DNA of 7,102 bases from Fidelibacterota bacterium (GTDB taxonomy: Bacteria > Fidelibacterota > UBA2242). The position numbers and the translations under genes were made by a program. The stretch's first letter is position 1. Each line of letters opens with the position of its first letter. Positions 1-6,304 of this stretch are shown here, one piece after another. The notes beneath the pieces were generated by a model, which was not told the DNA's origin, searched no databases, and saw only the letters and a list, made by a program, of their open reading frames with translations. The stretch spans positions 1 to 7,102 of the forward strand of contig QNCV01000137.1 of assembly GCA_003645845.1 (NCBI GenBank), given 5' to 3'.

Positions 1-12
1 GAGTCAAAGTAC

Positions 13-1335
13 ATGAGTCACATTCGAAACATAGTTACTACCTTTATACTCGGCATCATCTTATCAAATTTGGTATTTGGACAATTTTTTAATGAAGGCA
101 TGAGTTCAGAAGCTTTGCGCCCGTTTATTACACCCGGCGGGTTCGGCGCAGCGGCGTTTAATCTGCAAAATAACGCCCTGCTTGCCCGGGACATTTCATC
201 CACTCAGTTCAATCCCGCTTTTCTGATCAACATCAACCGGCCGAAAGCCGGTCTGGCAGGTAACTATCTTTTCGGTAACTTTGAATCAACACTGATGGGA
301 AGTAATAGGAAAATCGCTTCGGAATCGTCAACCATGACCACCGATTATTTTGGTTTCGCTTACCCGGTTCCCGTTTACCAGGGCGCCATGGTTTTAGCCT
401 TCAGTTACGAACCGTCAGCCTACTATTATTCTACCCTGAAAAGCAGTGGTACTGCCGGCATTTCGATTGGTGATGTAGCTGAATCCATGGATATTGAAGA
501 GACCGGTGCAATGAACACCCTTCGCTTTATCGGCGCAGTGGAATTTATGCCATATTTCGATATCGGCCTGTCAATGAATTTCCACAACGGCAATCGTAGT
601 TATGAGTCCTTAAAGAAAGAAAATGCCGAAGCCGCCGATACTGATACGGAGGATTATCCCGATATAAATTATATTGAACTTATTAAGCCGGAATACAACG
701 GCTTCAATATGGACTTCGGAATGGCATATCAATCCGATAATATCAAATTCGGTTTACGCCTGTCAACCCCACTTAAAATGCATATCCATGAGTACAGTGA
801 ATTTACCGAAGATTATATCTATGATGAAGCCTGGTCGGGCGGAGCCTCATGGGATACTACCTATTATTACAATATTGAATATAGTGCCTGCTATCCCTGG
901 GAGTTTGCGCCAAGCGTGGCTGTTAAAGTCGGCTCTCTGACCCTTGGCGCCGATCTGGTTCTGCATAACTGGCAGGACATTGAGGTAGACCAATTGACAA
1001 ACGAAGATGAAATAAACCGGGACCTTTACTGGAATCTGCGTCGCACCACGGATATCAGTATCTTTGCAGCAATACCTCTGGGAGAAAAAATTTCAACCAG
1101 ACTGGCCTACCGGCGGATTCCCTCACCCTACGAGAGCCTGCAAAACGAGGATGAAGAAATCGGTCATCTCCTGGGAGCCAGCGTTGAGACAATCCTGATG
1201 AAATCCGTGATTATGGGAATTTCCTTCCAGCGCAGTATCGGCAATCAAACAGTTCCCCATCCTTACTTCGGAACCTATTCGGAGCAGTCATATACAAATA
1301 ATCGTTTGTCTTTATCGCTGGCAATTCTTTTATAA
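13..1335 (+). CDS. Outer-membrane beta-barrel protein, OmpP1/FadL-like
   Basis: Predicted 440-residue outer-membrane protein, possibly a channel for hydrophobic molecules or a structural barrel. Residues 1-23 look like a signal peptide: His/Arg near the start, a hydrophobic stretch at 8-22, and cleavage likely after VFG. The mature N-terminus contains a Gly-rich segment (41-47) and an 'NPAFL' motif (67-71), as in FadL/PorV-type barrels, which often carry an NPA motif there. The rest alternates aromatic/hydrophobic and polar residues in beta-strand style, for example 'YFGFAYPVPVY' (112-122) and 'LTLGADLVLHNW' (309-320), separated by acidic loops such as 202-219. The chain ends in a strand-like 'LSLSLAILL', typical of barrel C-termini. 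Length fits FadL-like barrels (about 400-450). There is no clear ribosome binding site in the 12 bases before the ATG, and these are open in frame, so an upstream start is possible though the signal peptide favours this one. It is probably first of the genes in a four-gene cluster, unless others lie upstream. The substrate is unknown. PorV, a FadL-family type IX secretion component, is a weaker alternative. Confidence 0.8.
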   Translation: MSHIRNIVTTFILGIILSNLVFGQFFNEGMSSEALRPFITPGGFGAAAFNLQNNALLARDISSTQFNPAFLININRPKAGLAGNYLFGNFESTLMGSNRKIASESSTMTTDYFGFAYPVPVYQGAMVLAFSYEPSAYYYSTLKSSGTAGISIGDVAESMDIEETGAMNTLRFIGAVEFMPYFDIGLSMNFHNGNRSYESLKKENAEAADTDTEDYPDINYIELIKPEYNGFNMDFGMAYQSDNIKFGLRLSTPLKMHIHEYSEFTEDYIYDEAWSGGASWDTTYYYNIEYSACYPWEFAPSVAVKVGSLTLGADLVLHNWQDIEVDQLTNEDEINRDLYWNLRRTTDISIFAAIPLGEKISTRLAYRRIPSPYESLQNEDEEIGHLLGASVETILMKSVIMGISFQRSIGNQTVPHPYFGTYSEQSYTNNRLSLSLAILL

Positions 1336-1363
1336 TTAAACCGTTTCATCTAAATTCCAGTTG

Positions 1364-2047
1364 ATGAAATACAGTCAGCAATTTTTCCTCATTATTCTGT
1401 TTATCACTGTTTTAAATGCTCAGGCGCCTCAAATTTACCACCAGGTTCCTGAAAAACTTTATTACGACCAGTTTGGCTGGCTGAACTGCGTCGTTGATCC
1501 CGGGGAATACCACCTGTTGGGTGTCAGTATTTTTATTAAAGGCAAAACCGAAAATCAGTTTACGGAATATCCCATGCGTTCGGAAAAGGGAATTTTTGTT
1601 TTTCAGATCATTCCGGAGATGGTCAGTTCGGATTCATTTATCTATTTCATCTCGGCGGAATTCAGTGATTTTGCCCTGGTTGCTTTTCCGGCTGATAATC
1701 CTAAAGAAAATCCGATAGTCGTTCCGGTTGTTGAGGAGACCCGTTTGGCAAAGATAGTTGATCCCAATGATGTGGCCAAACTGTTTTGTGACCTGGGGCG
1801 GAATATTGACAATATCCGGACAGTTACGATATATACACGTTACGGTCGAGGAGGACGATTTAAAGCCAATCCCATGACACTTAGCAAAGAGCGCTTCCGG
1901 TATACAGTTAAAGAACCGAGTGAAAAAAACGAAAAGCTATACTACTATATCGTCATTCTTTTCAGCGATCAGACAACTCTATTTTATCCGTCCGATGAAT
2001 TCGAAAACAATCCCGATTACCGGATTCTGGAGGGTCGGCGAAAATGA
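1364..2047 (+). CDS. Exported protein of two tandem 100-residue beta-sandwich units
   Basis: I do not recognise this 227-residue protein as a named family. Residues 1-20 form a signal peptide (Lys2, hydrophobic 7-17, cleavage near NAQA). The remainder is two similar units in exact ungapped register 100 residues apart: V54/V154, P70-M71/P170-M171, F78/F178, Y94/Y194, F100-S101-D102/F200-S201-D202, P109/P209 and N116-P117/N216-P217. The only two cysteines, C42 and C142, are also 100 apart. The pattern of strand, 'PM' turn, strand, 'YYI' strand, 'FSD' and 'YP...NP' resembles Ig-like or carbohydrate-binding-like sandwiches common in FCB envelope proteins. The ATG at 1364 is preferred to the overlapping in-frame TTG at 1361; neither has a strong ribosome binding site. 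It lies 28 bases after the barrel gene and 72 before nfeD, suggesting co-transcription and a periplasmic or surface role, perhaps as a partner of the barrel. That role is inferred only from context. Confidence 0.78.
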   Translation: MKYSQQFFLIILFITVLNAQAPQIYHQVPEKLYYDQFGWLNCVVDPGEYHLLGVSIFIKGKTENQFTEYPMRSEKGIFVFQIIPEMVSSDSFIYFISAEFSDFALVAFPADNPKENPIVVPVVEETRLAKIVDPNDVAKLFCDLGRNIDNIRTVTIYTRYGRGGRFKANPMTLSKERFRYTVKEPSEKNEKLYYYIVILFSDQTTLFYPSDEFENNPDYRILEGRRK

Positions 2048-2127
2048 TTCCGCAGAAAAAATTAGATAATTATTTGAGTATAATCAACGGATCACGTATA
2101 TTCTTTACAGGAAGAGTCTATGTGTAG
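2044..2127 (+). CDS. Possible 27-residue leader ORF between gene 2 and nfeD
   Basis: An ATG at 2044 overlaps the TGA of the preceding gene in an ATGA arrangement. It opens 27 codons (beginning MIPQKK) that stop at 2125-2127, eight bases inside the nfeD coding region. The arrangement would allow translational coupling from gene 2 through to nfeD. The peptide has no recognisable domain, no hydrophobic segment and no own Shine-Dalgarno sequence. It may simply be the chance reading of a 72-base spacer. Confidence 0.15.
   Translation: MIPQKKLDNYLSIINGSRIFFTGRVYV
2079..2084 (+). promoter_or_regulatory. Possible -10 box ahead of nfeD
   Basis: A perfect TATAAT lies 36 bases before the nfeD ATG. The position where a -35 box should be (about 2056-2061) is only a run of A, so this is at best a weak internal promoter. 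In an AT-rich spacer such a hexamer can occur by chance. If used, it would let nfeD and the slipin gene be expressed apart from the two upstream genes. Confidence 0.2.
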
Positions 2128-3463
2128 CAAAAATATTCTCAAAATAATCGCGGCTTTGATTTTATTCCTTGCGGCTCTTTTTGCAGAAAATGAACAAGGC
2201 GGAACGAAAGAGATATGGGTCCTGGAGCTGGATGGTATAATTAATCCGGTCGCGGCCGCCTATATTAGCGACAATCTCAAAGCAGCCGAAGCAAATGATA
2301 TTGAATGCTTGATTCTCAAACTGGACACACCGGGCGGATTGATGACATCCATGCGGGATATCATCAAAGACATTCTCAATTCATCTGTTCCGGTGGCAAT
2401 CTACATCAGCCCCCGCGGCGCTCAGTGTGCTTCAGCCGGTGTTTTCATTACAGTATCGGCTCACTTTGCCGTTATGTCGCCGGGGACAAATATCGGAGCA
2501 GCTCATCCGGTCAACATTGGTGGCGGCGGTAGCCCGTTCGGCGGTGGGAAACCCGATACATCCCAGACCAGGACGATGATGGAAAAAGTCACAAATGACG
2601 CGGTGGCCCAGATTCGCAGTCTTGCCCGTGAACGCGGCCGGAATGAAGTATGGCTTGAAGACGCCGTGAGGAAAAGTGTCTCTATTACCGAAACCGAAGC
2701 CTTTGAACTGGGTGTTATCGATACGGTTGCCGCCAACCTGGACGAACTGCTCGACTATCTCGATGGCAAAAGGGTCAAACTGCCCAATGGCGAAAAAACA
2801 TTATCCACACATGATGCCCGGATTGTCGAACGGCCGATCGGCCTGCACCGGAAAATATTGAATATTATCAGCGATACAAACATTGCCTATCTGCTGTTGA
2901 TCCTGGGATTTTACGGACTTTTTTTCGAAATCCGCAGTCCCGGCGCTATTTTCCCGGGCGTGCTGGGCGGCATATTTTTAGTACTGGCTTTTTTTGCCTT
3001 CCAGGTATTACCCATTAACTATGCCGGACTTGCGCTGATCATTATTGCCATTATCCTGTTCATTCTCGAAATCAGCATTACAAGTTATGGGCTTTTAACC
3101 ATAGGAGGGATCATATCAATGGTATTAGGATCCATGATGCTTTTCAATGTCGATGACGCACCCCGCGAGCTTTTTTCCGTTTCGTTATCTGTCATTATTC
3201 CGGTGGTAATCTGTACGGTTCTGTTTTTCGTCATTGCCCTGTCCTATGTGGTCAAAGCCCATCGCAACAAACCGGCTACCGGTAAGGAGGGCATTGTCGG
3301 TGAAATCGGAATTGCGGTTTCCGATGTCGAAGCGTCGGGGACAGTTGAAGTCCATGGTGAAATCTGGCAGGCCAGGGCGGAATCTCTCATTCCCAAGGGT
3401 TCCCGGATTGTGGTCAAATCTGTGGATCGTATGATTCTGAATGTTAGTGAGTTGAATTCATAA
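2120..3463 (+). CDS. nfeD: NfeD family membrane-bound serine protease (long form)
   Basis: Full-length (447-residue) NfeD, the stomatin operon partner. It has an N-terminal signal or anchor segment (5-22), then a ClpP/crotonase-fold protease domain (about 30-215) outside the cytoplasm, four or so membrane segments (about 254-375), and a C-terminal OB-fold NfeD domain (about 387-445, with 'GEIWQARA' at 413-420). In the protease domain, 'DTPGG' (69-73) is the oxyanion region, Ser105 in 'CASAGVFI' is the expected nucleophile, and Lys156 in 'EKVTNDA' the expected general base, as in the Ser-Lys dyad of the archaeal homologue PH1510. A Gly-rich loop at 134-143 lies between them. A good Shine-Dalgarno (AGGA at 2109-2112, 7 bases from the ATG) sets the start. 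The slipin gene follows after 18 bases, the classic pairing in which NfeD is thought to cleave the C-terminal hydrophobic part of its stomatin partner. The catalytic machinery appears intact. Cleavage specificity is inferred from family knowledge. Confidence 0.95.
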   Translation: MCSKNILKIIAALILFLAALFAENEQGGTKEIWVLELDGIINPVAAAYISDNLKAAEANDIECLILKLDTPGGLMTSMRDIIKDILNSSVPVAIYISPRGAQCASAGVFITVSAHFAVMSPGTNIGAAHPVNIGGGGSPFGGGKPDTSQTRTMMEKVTNDAVAQIRSLARERGRNEVWLEDAVRKSVSITETEAFELGVIDTVAANLDELLDYLDGKRVKLPNGEKTLSTHDARIVERPIGLHRKILNIISDTNIAYLLLILGFYGLFFEIRSPGAIFPGVLGGIFLVLAFFAFQVLPINYAGLALIIIAIILFILEISITSYGLLTIGGIISMVLGSMMLFNVDDAPRELFSVSLSVIIPVVICTVLFFVIALSYVVKAHRNKPATGKEGIVGEIGIAVSDVEASGTVEVHGEIWQARAESLIPKGSRIVVKSVDRMILNVSELNS

Positions 3464-3481
3464 ATCAATAAGGAGTATTTC

Positions 3482-4255
3482 ATGCAACTATCCATTCTAA
3501 CCATTATCTTTTTTGTCATCCTGGTGCTATCCAGTGCGATTCGGGTACTCAAGGAATACGAGCGTGGAGTCATCTTCCGTCTGGGCCGTATGATCGGCGC
3601 CAAAGGGCCCGGGCTGTTTTTGATCATCCCCTTTATTGATAAGATGGTAAAAGTCAGTCTGCGGACGGTGGTTCACGATGTACCGGCTCAGGACATTATA
3701 ACTAAAGACAATGTCTCCGTCAAAGTCAATGCAGTGGTCTACTTCCGGGTGATGGACCCCACCAAAGCCGTGGTTGAAGTCGAAGATTATTTCTATGCCA
3801 CCAGCCAGCTGGCTCAGACAACCCTGCGAAGCATCCTGGGAGAAAGCGAACTGGACGAATTGCTGTCCAATCGGGAAAAAATCAACCTCGACCTCCAGAC
3901 AATCCTTGACAAACACACCGACCCCTGGGGCATCAAAGTATCTCAGGTGGAAATCAAACATGTGGATCTGCCGACGGAAATGCAGCGTGCCATGGCCAAA
4001 CAGGCCGAAGCCGAGCGGGAACGGCGCGCCAAGATTATCAACGCCGAAGGTGAGTTTCAGGCATCTGCCAAACTGCTGGAAGCCGGTGAGGTTTTAACCA
4101 AACAACCGATTACTCTGCAGCTGCGTTATTTGCAAACTTTGCGGGAAGTCGCTACCGAGAACAACTCAACCATCATTTTTCCGTTGCCCCTCGACTTGGT
4201 AAAACCATTTCTGAAAATGGCTGAATTGGTCAAACAGGAAGAAAAATCCGAATAA
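3482..4255 (+). CDS. Slipin / stomatin-like SPFH-domain protein
   Basis: A 257-residue prokaryotic stomatin of usual length. It has one N-terminal membrane segment (about 3-20), then 'EYERGVIFRLGR' (25-36) and 'GPGLFLIIPFID' (42-53), both hallmarks of the family. The SPFH/PHB domain spans about 22-170 and is followed by a charged helical stretch rich in Ala, Glu, Arg and Lys (about 165-205, with 'AEAERERRAKIINAEGE'), predicted to coil in the oligomer. The C-terminus has a hydrophobic segment 'IIFPLPLDLV' (231-240), comparable in place to the segment cleaved by NfeD-type protease in archaeal stomatin. A strong AAGGAG (3470-3475), six bases before the ATG, sets the start. The family forms large ring or cage assemblies in the inner membrane and organises membrane microdomains and protease access. 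This gene is paired with nfeD just upstream. It is probably the last gene of the unit, since a palindrome follows. The exact substrate or client is unknown. Confidence 0.95.
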   Translation: MQLSILTIIFFVILVLSSAIRVLKEYERGVIFRLGRMIGAKGPGLFLIIPFIDKMVKVSLRTVVHDVPAQDIITKDNVSVKVNAVVYFRVMDPTKAVVEVEDYFYATSQLAQTTLRSILGESELDELLSNREKINLDLQTILDKHTDPWGIKVSQVEIKHVDLPTEMQRAMAKQAEAERERRAKIINAEGEFQASAKLLEAGEVLTKQPITLQLRYLQTLREVATENNSTIIFPLPLDLVKPFLKMAELVKQEEKSE

Positions 4256-4263
4256 CTCAAACC

Positions 4264-4296
4264 AGCCCTGCGAAGGTTTGAAACCTTCGCAGGGCT
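4264..4296. repeat. Perfect 16-bp inverted repeat, one-base spacer
   Basis: AGCCCTGCGAAGGTTT, then a single G, then its exact reverse complement, starting eight bases after the slipin stop codon. As RNA this would fold into a long stable hairpin whose innermost pairs open to give a small loop. It is not followed by a T tract (the next bases are AATAAACG), so it is not a standard intrinsic terminator, although it could still stop or protect the 3' end of the transcript. The symmetry reads the same on both strands, as in dispersed palindromic repeats. I see no second copy in this window. Confidence 0.75.
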
Positions 4297-4332
4297 AATA
4301 AACGATCCCACCAACAGGTTCAGGGGATATGC

Positions 4333-4482
4333 TCAATCGCATACAGCTCTGAAGAGGCTAAACTCCATTCCATATTGCGCGGCAAATGCAATCGCGAAAA
4401 CGCTAAAATACCATGTCTCTAAATACATTCTCTTCACTGCGCTCTGCGCTGCAATGTCTAAACCATCTCTTAAAAAGGAATT
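4333..4482 (-). other. Protein-like open stretch, possible relict or dispersed repeat
   Basis: On the minus strand, 49 codons are open from just after a TAG (4483-4485) to a TGA (4333-4335). The translation includes 'FLRDGLDIAAQSAVKR' and 'YFSVFAIAFAAQYGMEF', which looks more like a real protein fragment than random reading. The only ATG (4426-4428) gives 31 residues and has no ribosome binding site. The stretch could be the decayed end of a gene, part of a dispersed repeat together with the palindrome 36 bases away, or chance. The rest of the 4256-4528 spacer shows no gene or RNA that I can support. Confidence 0.25.
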
Positions 4483-4494
4483 CTATATTTCTGC

Positions 4495-4521
4495 TTGATA
4501 TATCTCTGTAAAATGTATAGT
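4495..4521 (+). promoter_or_regulatory. Possible promoter for the secreted amidotransferase-like gene
   Basis: TTGATA (4495-4500) and TATAGT (4516-4521) are separated by 15 bases, slightly short of the usual 17. Transcription would begin near 4528, directly at the ATG at 4529, so that start would be leaderless. The next in-frame ATG at 4547 would have about 18 bases of leader. A promoter is expected here because the gene follows a spacer of 273 bases. FCB-group organisms may use other consensus sequences. Confidence 0.3.
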
Positions 4522-4528
4522 ATCATTT

Positions 4529-6076
4529 ATGCTTAAATTATCCAGTATGAAAAATCACAATTTTTCTTTTTTCGTAATCCTTTGCGGTTTTACGGTTCAT
4601 CTGCAATCGGCGACCCCGGGATTCTATAAAGACCTGTTTATGGATGGCGGCAAGGAACTGACGTCCCGTACATCATTACCGGCTGCAGTATCATTGGATC
4701 TCTCAATGGAATACCTGGCGACCGATGATCAAACAATCCAGACCAAGATCATGATTGGCAATGATTATGACGAGAACGGGATTTTACTGTATCCTGATGG
4801 AGCGCCCCGGTTTCGCCTGATATATACTAATGGCGGCAGTGCCACCGGTCACGGGAATTCACTGGGCGAGCAGGGGCGCCAACGCGTCAGGTCGTTCTAT
4901 TATAACGGCGGTTCTTACTCCGGTTCCTGTGCCGGCGCATTCATTGTCAGCGTCAGCTATATGGTTTCGGGAACCTATGAGCCCTATTATCATATCTGGC
5001 CCGGTCGAACCCATACCACCGGTCTGGCGGCCACCTATACCGGACATTTCATTCCTGAAAACTCTCCCTTGCTGCATTATAATTATTTCGGCGGAGATCA
5101 TTATATCAGTACTATTTACCATAATGGCGGCTGTTTTGCCCGCGAAAATGTTGATTTTCCGGCCGGAACAGAAATCCTGTTGCGATATGATTATTCCTCA
5201 TTGGACATGCACCGGCAGCCCAGCTGCTGGGCCTATAAAAAAAATGACCGGAGCGGTCGACTGGTGGTAATCGGTTCTCATCCTGAAAGCGTCACCTCGG
5301 GAGAGCCTCTTGCTCTTATGAAAGCCATTTTATCCTACGCCCTGGCCGGTCAGGGGGCCCCGCAAATCAAGGGTGAACTGGAAAACGGTGTTGCCAGATA
5401 TATGAACAAATCAACGTCCGATAACGATCCGGCGTACACGAAAATCGGGGATCGGCAGTATCACCACTTCCGAATCGATATTCCGGAAAACACGGAAAAC
5501 CTGTCGGTTCAACTCGATGGCGATGATAATTTCGAATTCGGACTTTATCTGAACCGGGACACGCTGGCATTCCAGACCATCGCCAATTACCAGGGAACCG
5601 GGAGCACGGCTGACGAAGAGATTGCTATTCCGAACCCACCTCCGGGAATATGGTATGTCGCGGTTGAATGCAAAACTACTGTTCAGGCAGTCAAGAAAAG
5701 CTGGGGTTATGATTATACCGGGCAAATCGCAGTTCTCAATGGTGCCTCCTATTCCTTGACCGCTAATTGGCATACAAACACGGATATAACAGCAGACAAT
5801 ACCGATCATACTGATGACTACATACTCTATCAGAATTATCCCAACCCCTTTAATTCAAACACAGCAATTGAATACTCCCTTCCAAACTCATCACAAGTTC
5901 GATTGACGGTATTCAACACAACCGGCCGAGTCGTCACCATTCTTGTAAATCAACTCCAGACAGCGGGATTCTACACGGTGAATTGGACTGCCCTGAACAT
6001 CAGTACCGGCGTCTATTATTATCAATTGCAGACCGGTGATTTTCAGCAGGTGAAGAAGATGCTGCTGGTTAAATAG
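4529..6076 (+). CDS. Secreted class I glutamine-amidotransferase-like protein with type IX sorting domain
   Basis: 515 residues from this ATG; a start at 4547 (residue 7, MKNHNF) is equally plausible, and neither has a clear ribosome binding site. The hydrophobic stretch 12-25 with cleavage near 'QSA' (26-28) makes a signal peptide. Residues about 70-275 resemble the class I amidotransferase-like fold of the BPL_N group: an oxyanion-type 'NGG' (101-103), a nucleophile elbow 'GSCAGAF' with Cys134, and 'GSHPE' giving His251 and Glu253 as the expected triad. Residues about 300-415 look like a PPC-type beta domain. A Thr/Asp-rich linker (416-430) leads to 'YILYQNYPNPFN' (431-442), and the chain ends 'VKKMLLVK', the C-terminal sorting domain that directs export through the type IX system. 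The protein should therefore act at the cell surface or outside. Its substrate is unknown; hydrolysis of an amide or a small peptide is an inference from the fold. It stands alone between a spacer and a convergent gene. Confidence 0.85.
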   Translation: MLKLSSMKNHNFSFFVILCGFTVHLQSATPGFYKDLFMDGGKELTSRTSLPAAVSLDLSMEYLATDDQTIQTKIMIGNDYDENGILLYPDGAPRFRLIYTNGGSATGHGNSLGEQGRQRVRSFYYNGGSYSGSCAGAFIVSVSYMVSGTYEPYYHIWPGRTHTTGLAATYTGHFIPENSPLLHYNYFGGDHYISTIYHNGGCFARENVDFPAGTEILLRYDYSSLDMHRQPSCWAYKKNDRSGRLVVIGSHPESVTSGEPLALMKAILSYALAGQGAPQIKGELENGVARYMNKSTSDNDPAYTKIGDRQYHHFRIDIPENTENLSVQLDGDDNFEFGLYLNRDTLAFQTIANYQGTGSTADEEIAIPNPPPGIWYVAVECKTTVQAVKKSWGYDYTGQIAVLNGASYSLTANWHTNTDITADNTDHTDDYILYQNYPNPFNSNTAIEYSLPNSSQVRLTVFNTTGRVVTILVNQLQTAGFYTVNWTALNISTGVYYYQLQTGDFQQVKKMLLVK

Positions 6077-6304
6077 GACTTCCTGAAAAAGTCGTTCTTC
6101 ACCAACAAGCAATACTACTGAAGAATTACAGTCTAAGAAACTCGATTTGATTATAAATTTCAGTTCTGTTTCATTCCGGGCTTTTCAGGTCGCATTATTA
6201 ACACCCGACTCATCTGCTTCGTTTAAATTCAGGTTTAAATGATTAGCCGGGACAGCCTTAAAAACGAGTCGGTGGAAGTTTGCCGGTAGAAATTCATGCT
6301 CATA

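Noticed and set aside
3527..3961. 144-codon open frame on the minus strand inside the slipin gene
   Set aside because: It lies wholly within a clear SPFH coding region and shows no family motif; it is a reading of the opposite strand.
4830..5270. 146-codon plus-strand frame overlapping the amidotransferase-like domain
   Set aside because: It is the shifted frame of the segment that holds the Cys134 motif; the translation is low in sense and has no start signal.
5411..5809. 132-codon open frame on the minus strand inside the secreted protein gene
   Set aside because: The plus strand here encodes the PPC-like domain and linker in one unbroken frame; the minus frame has no recognisable feature.
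6077..6093. Hairpin GACTT-7-AAGTC just after the secreted protein stop as a terminator
   Set aside because: Only five pairs, mostly weak, and no T run after it.
6221..6240. Direct repeat GTTTAAAT twice, 12 bases apart
   Set aside because: Two short AT-rich copies in a convergent spacer, far from any start; no sign of an operator or a CRISPR array.
6205..6272. Inverted repeat CCGACTC ... GAGTCGG in the convergent spacer
   Set aside because: Arms of 7 bases separated by 54 bases, with no T tract; a match this short is likely chance.
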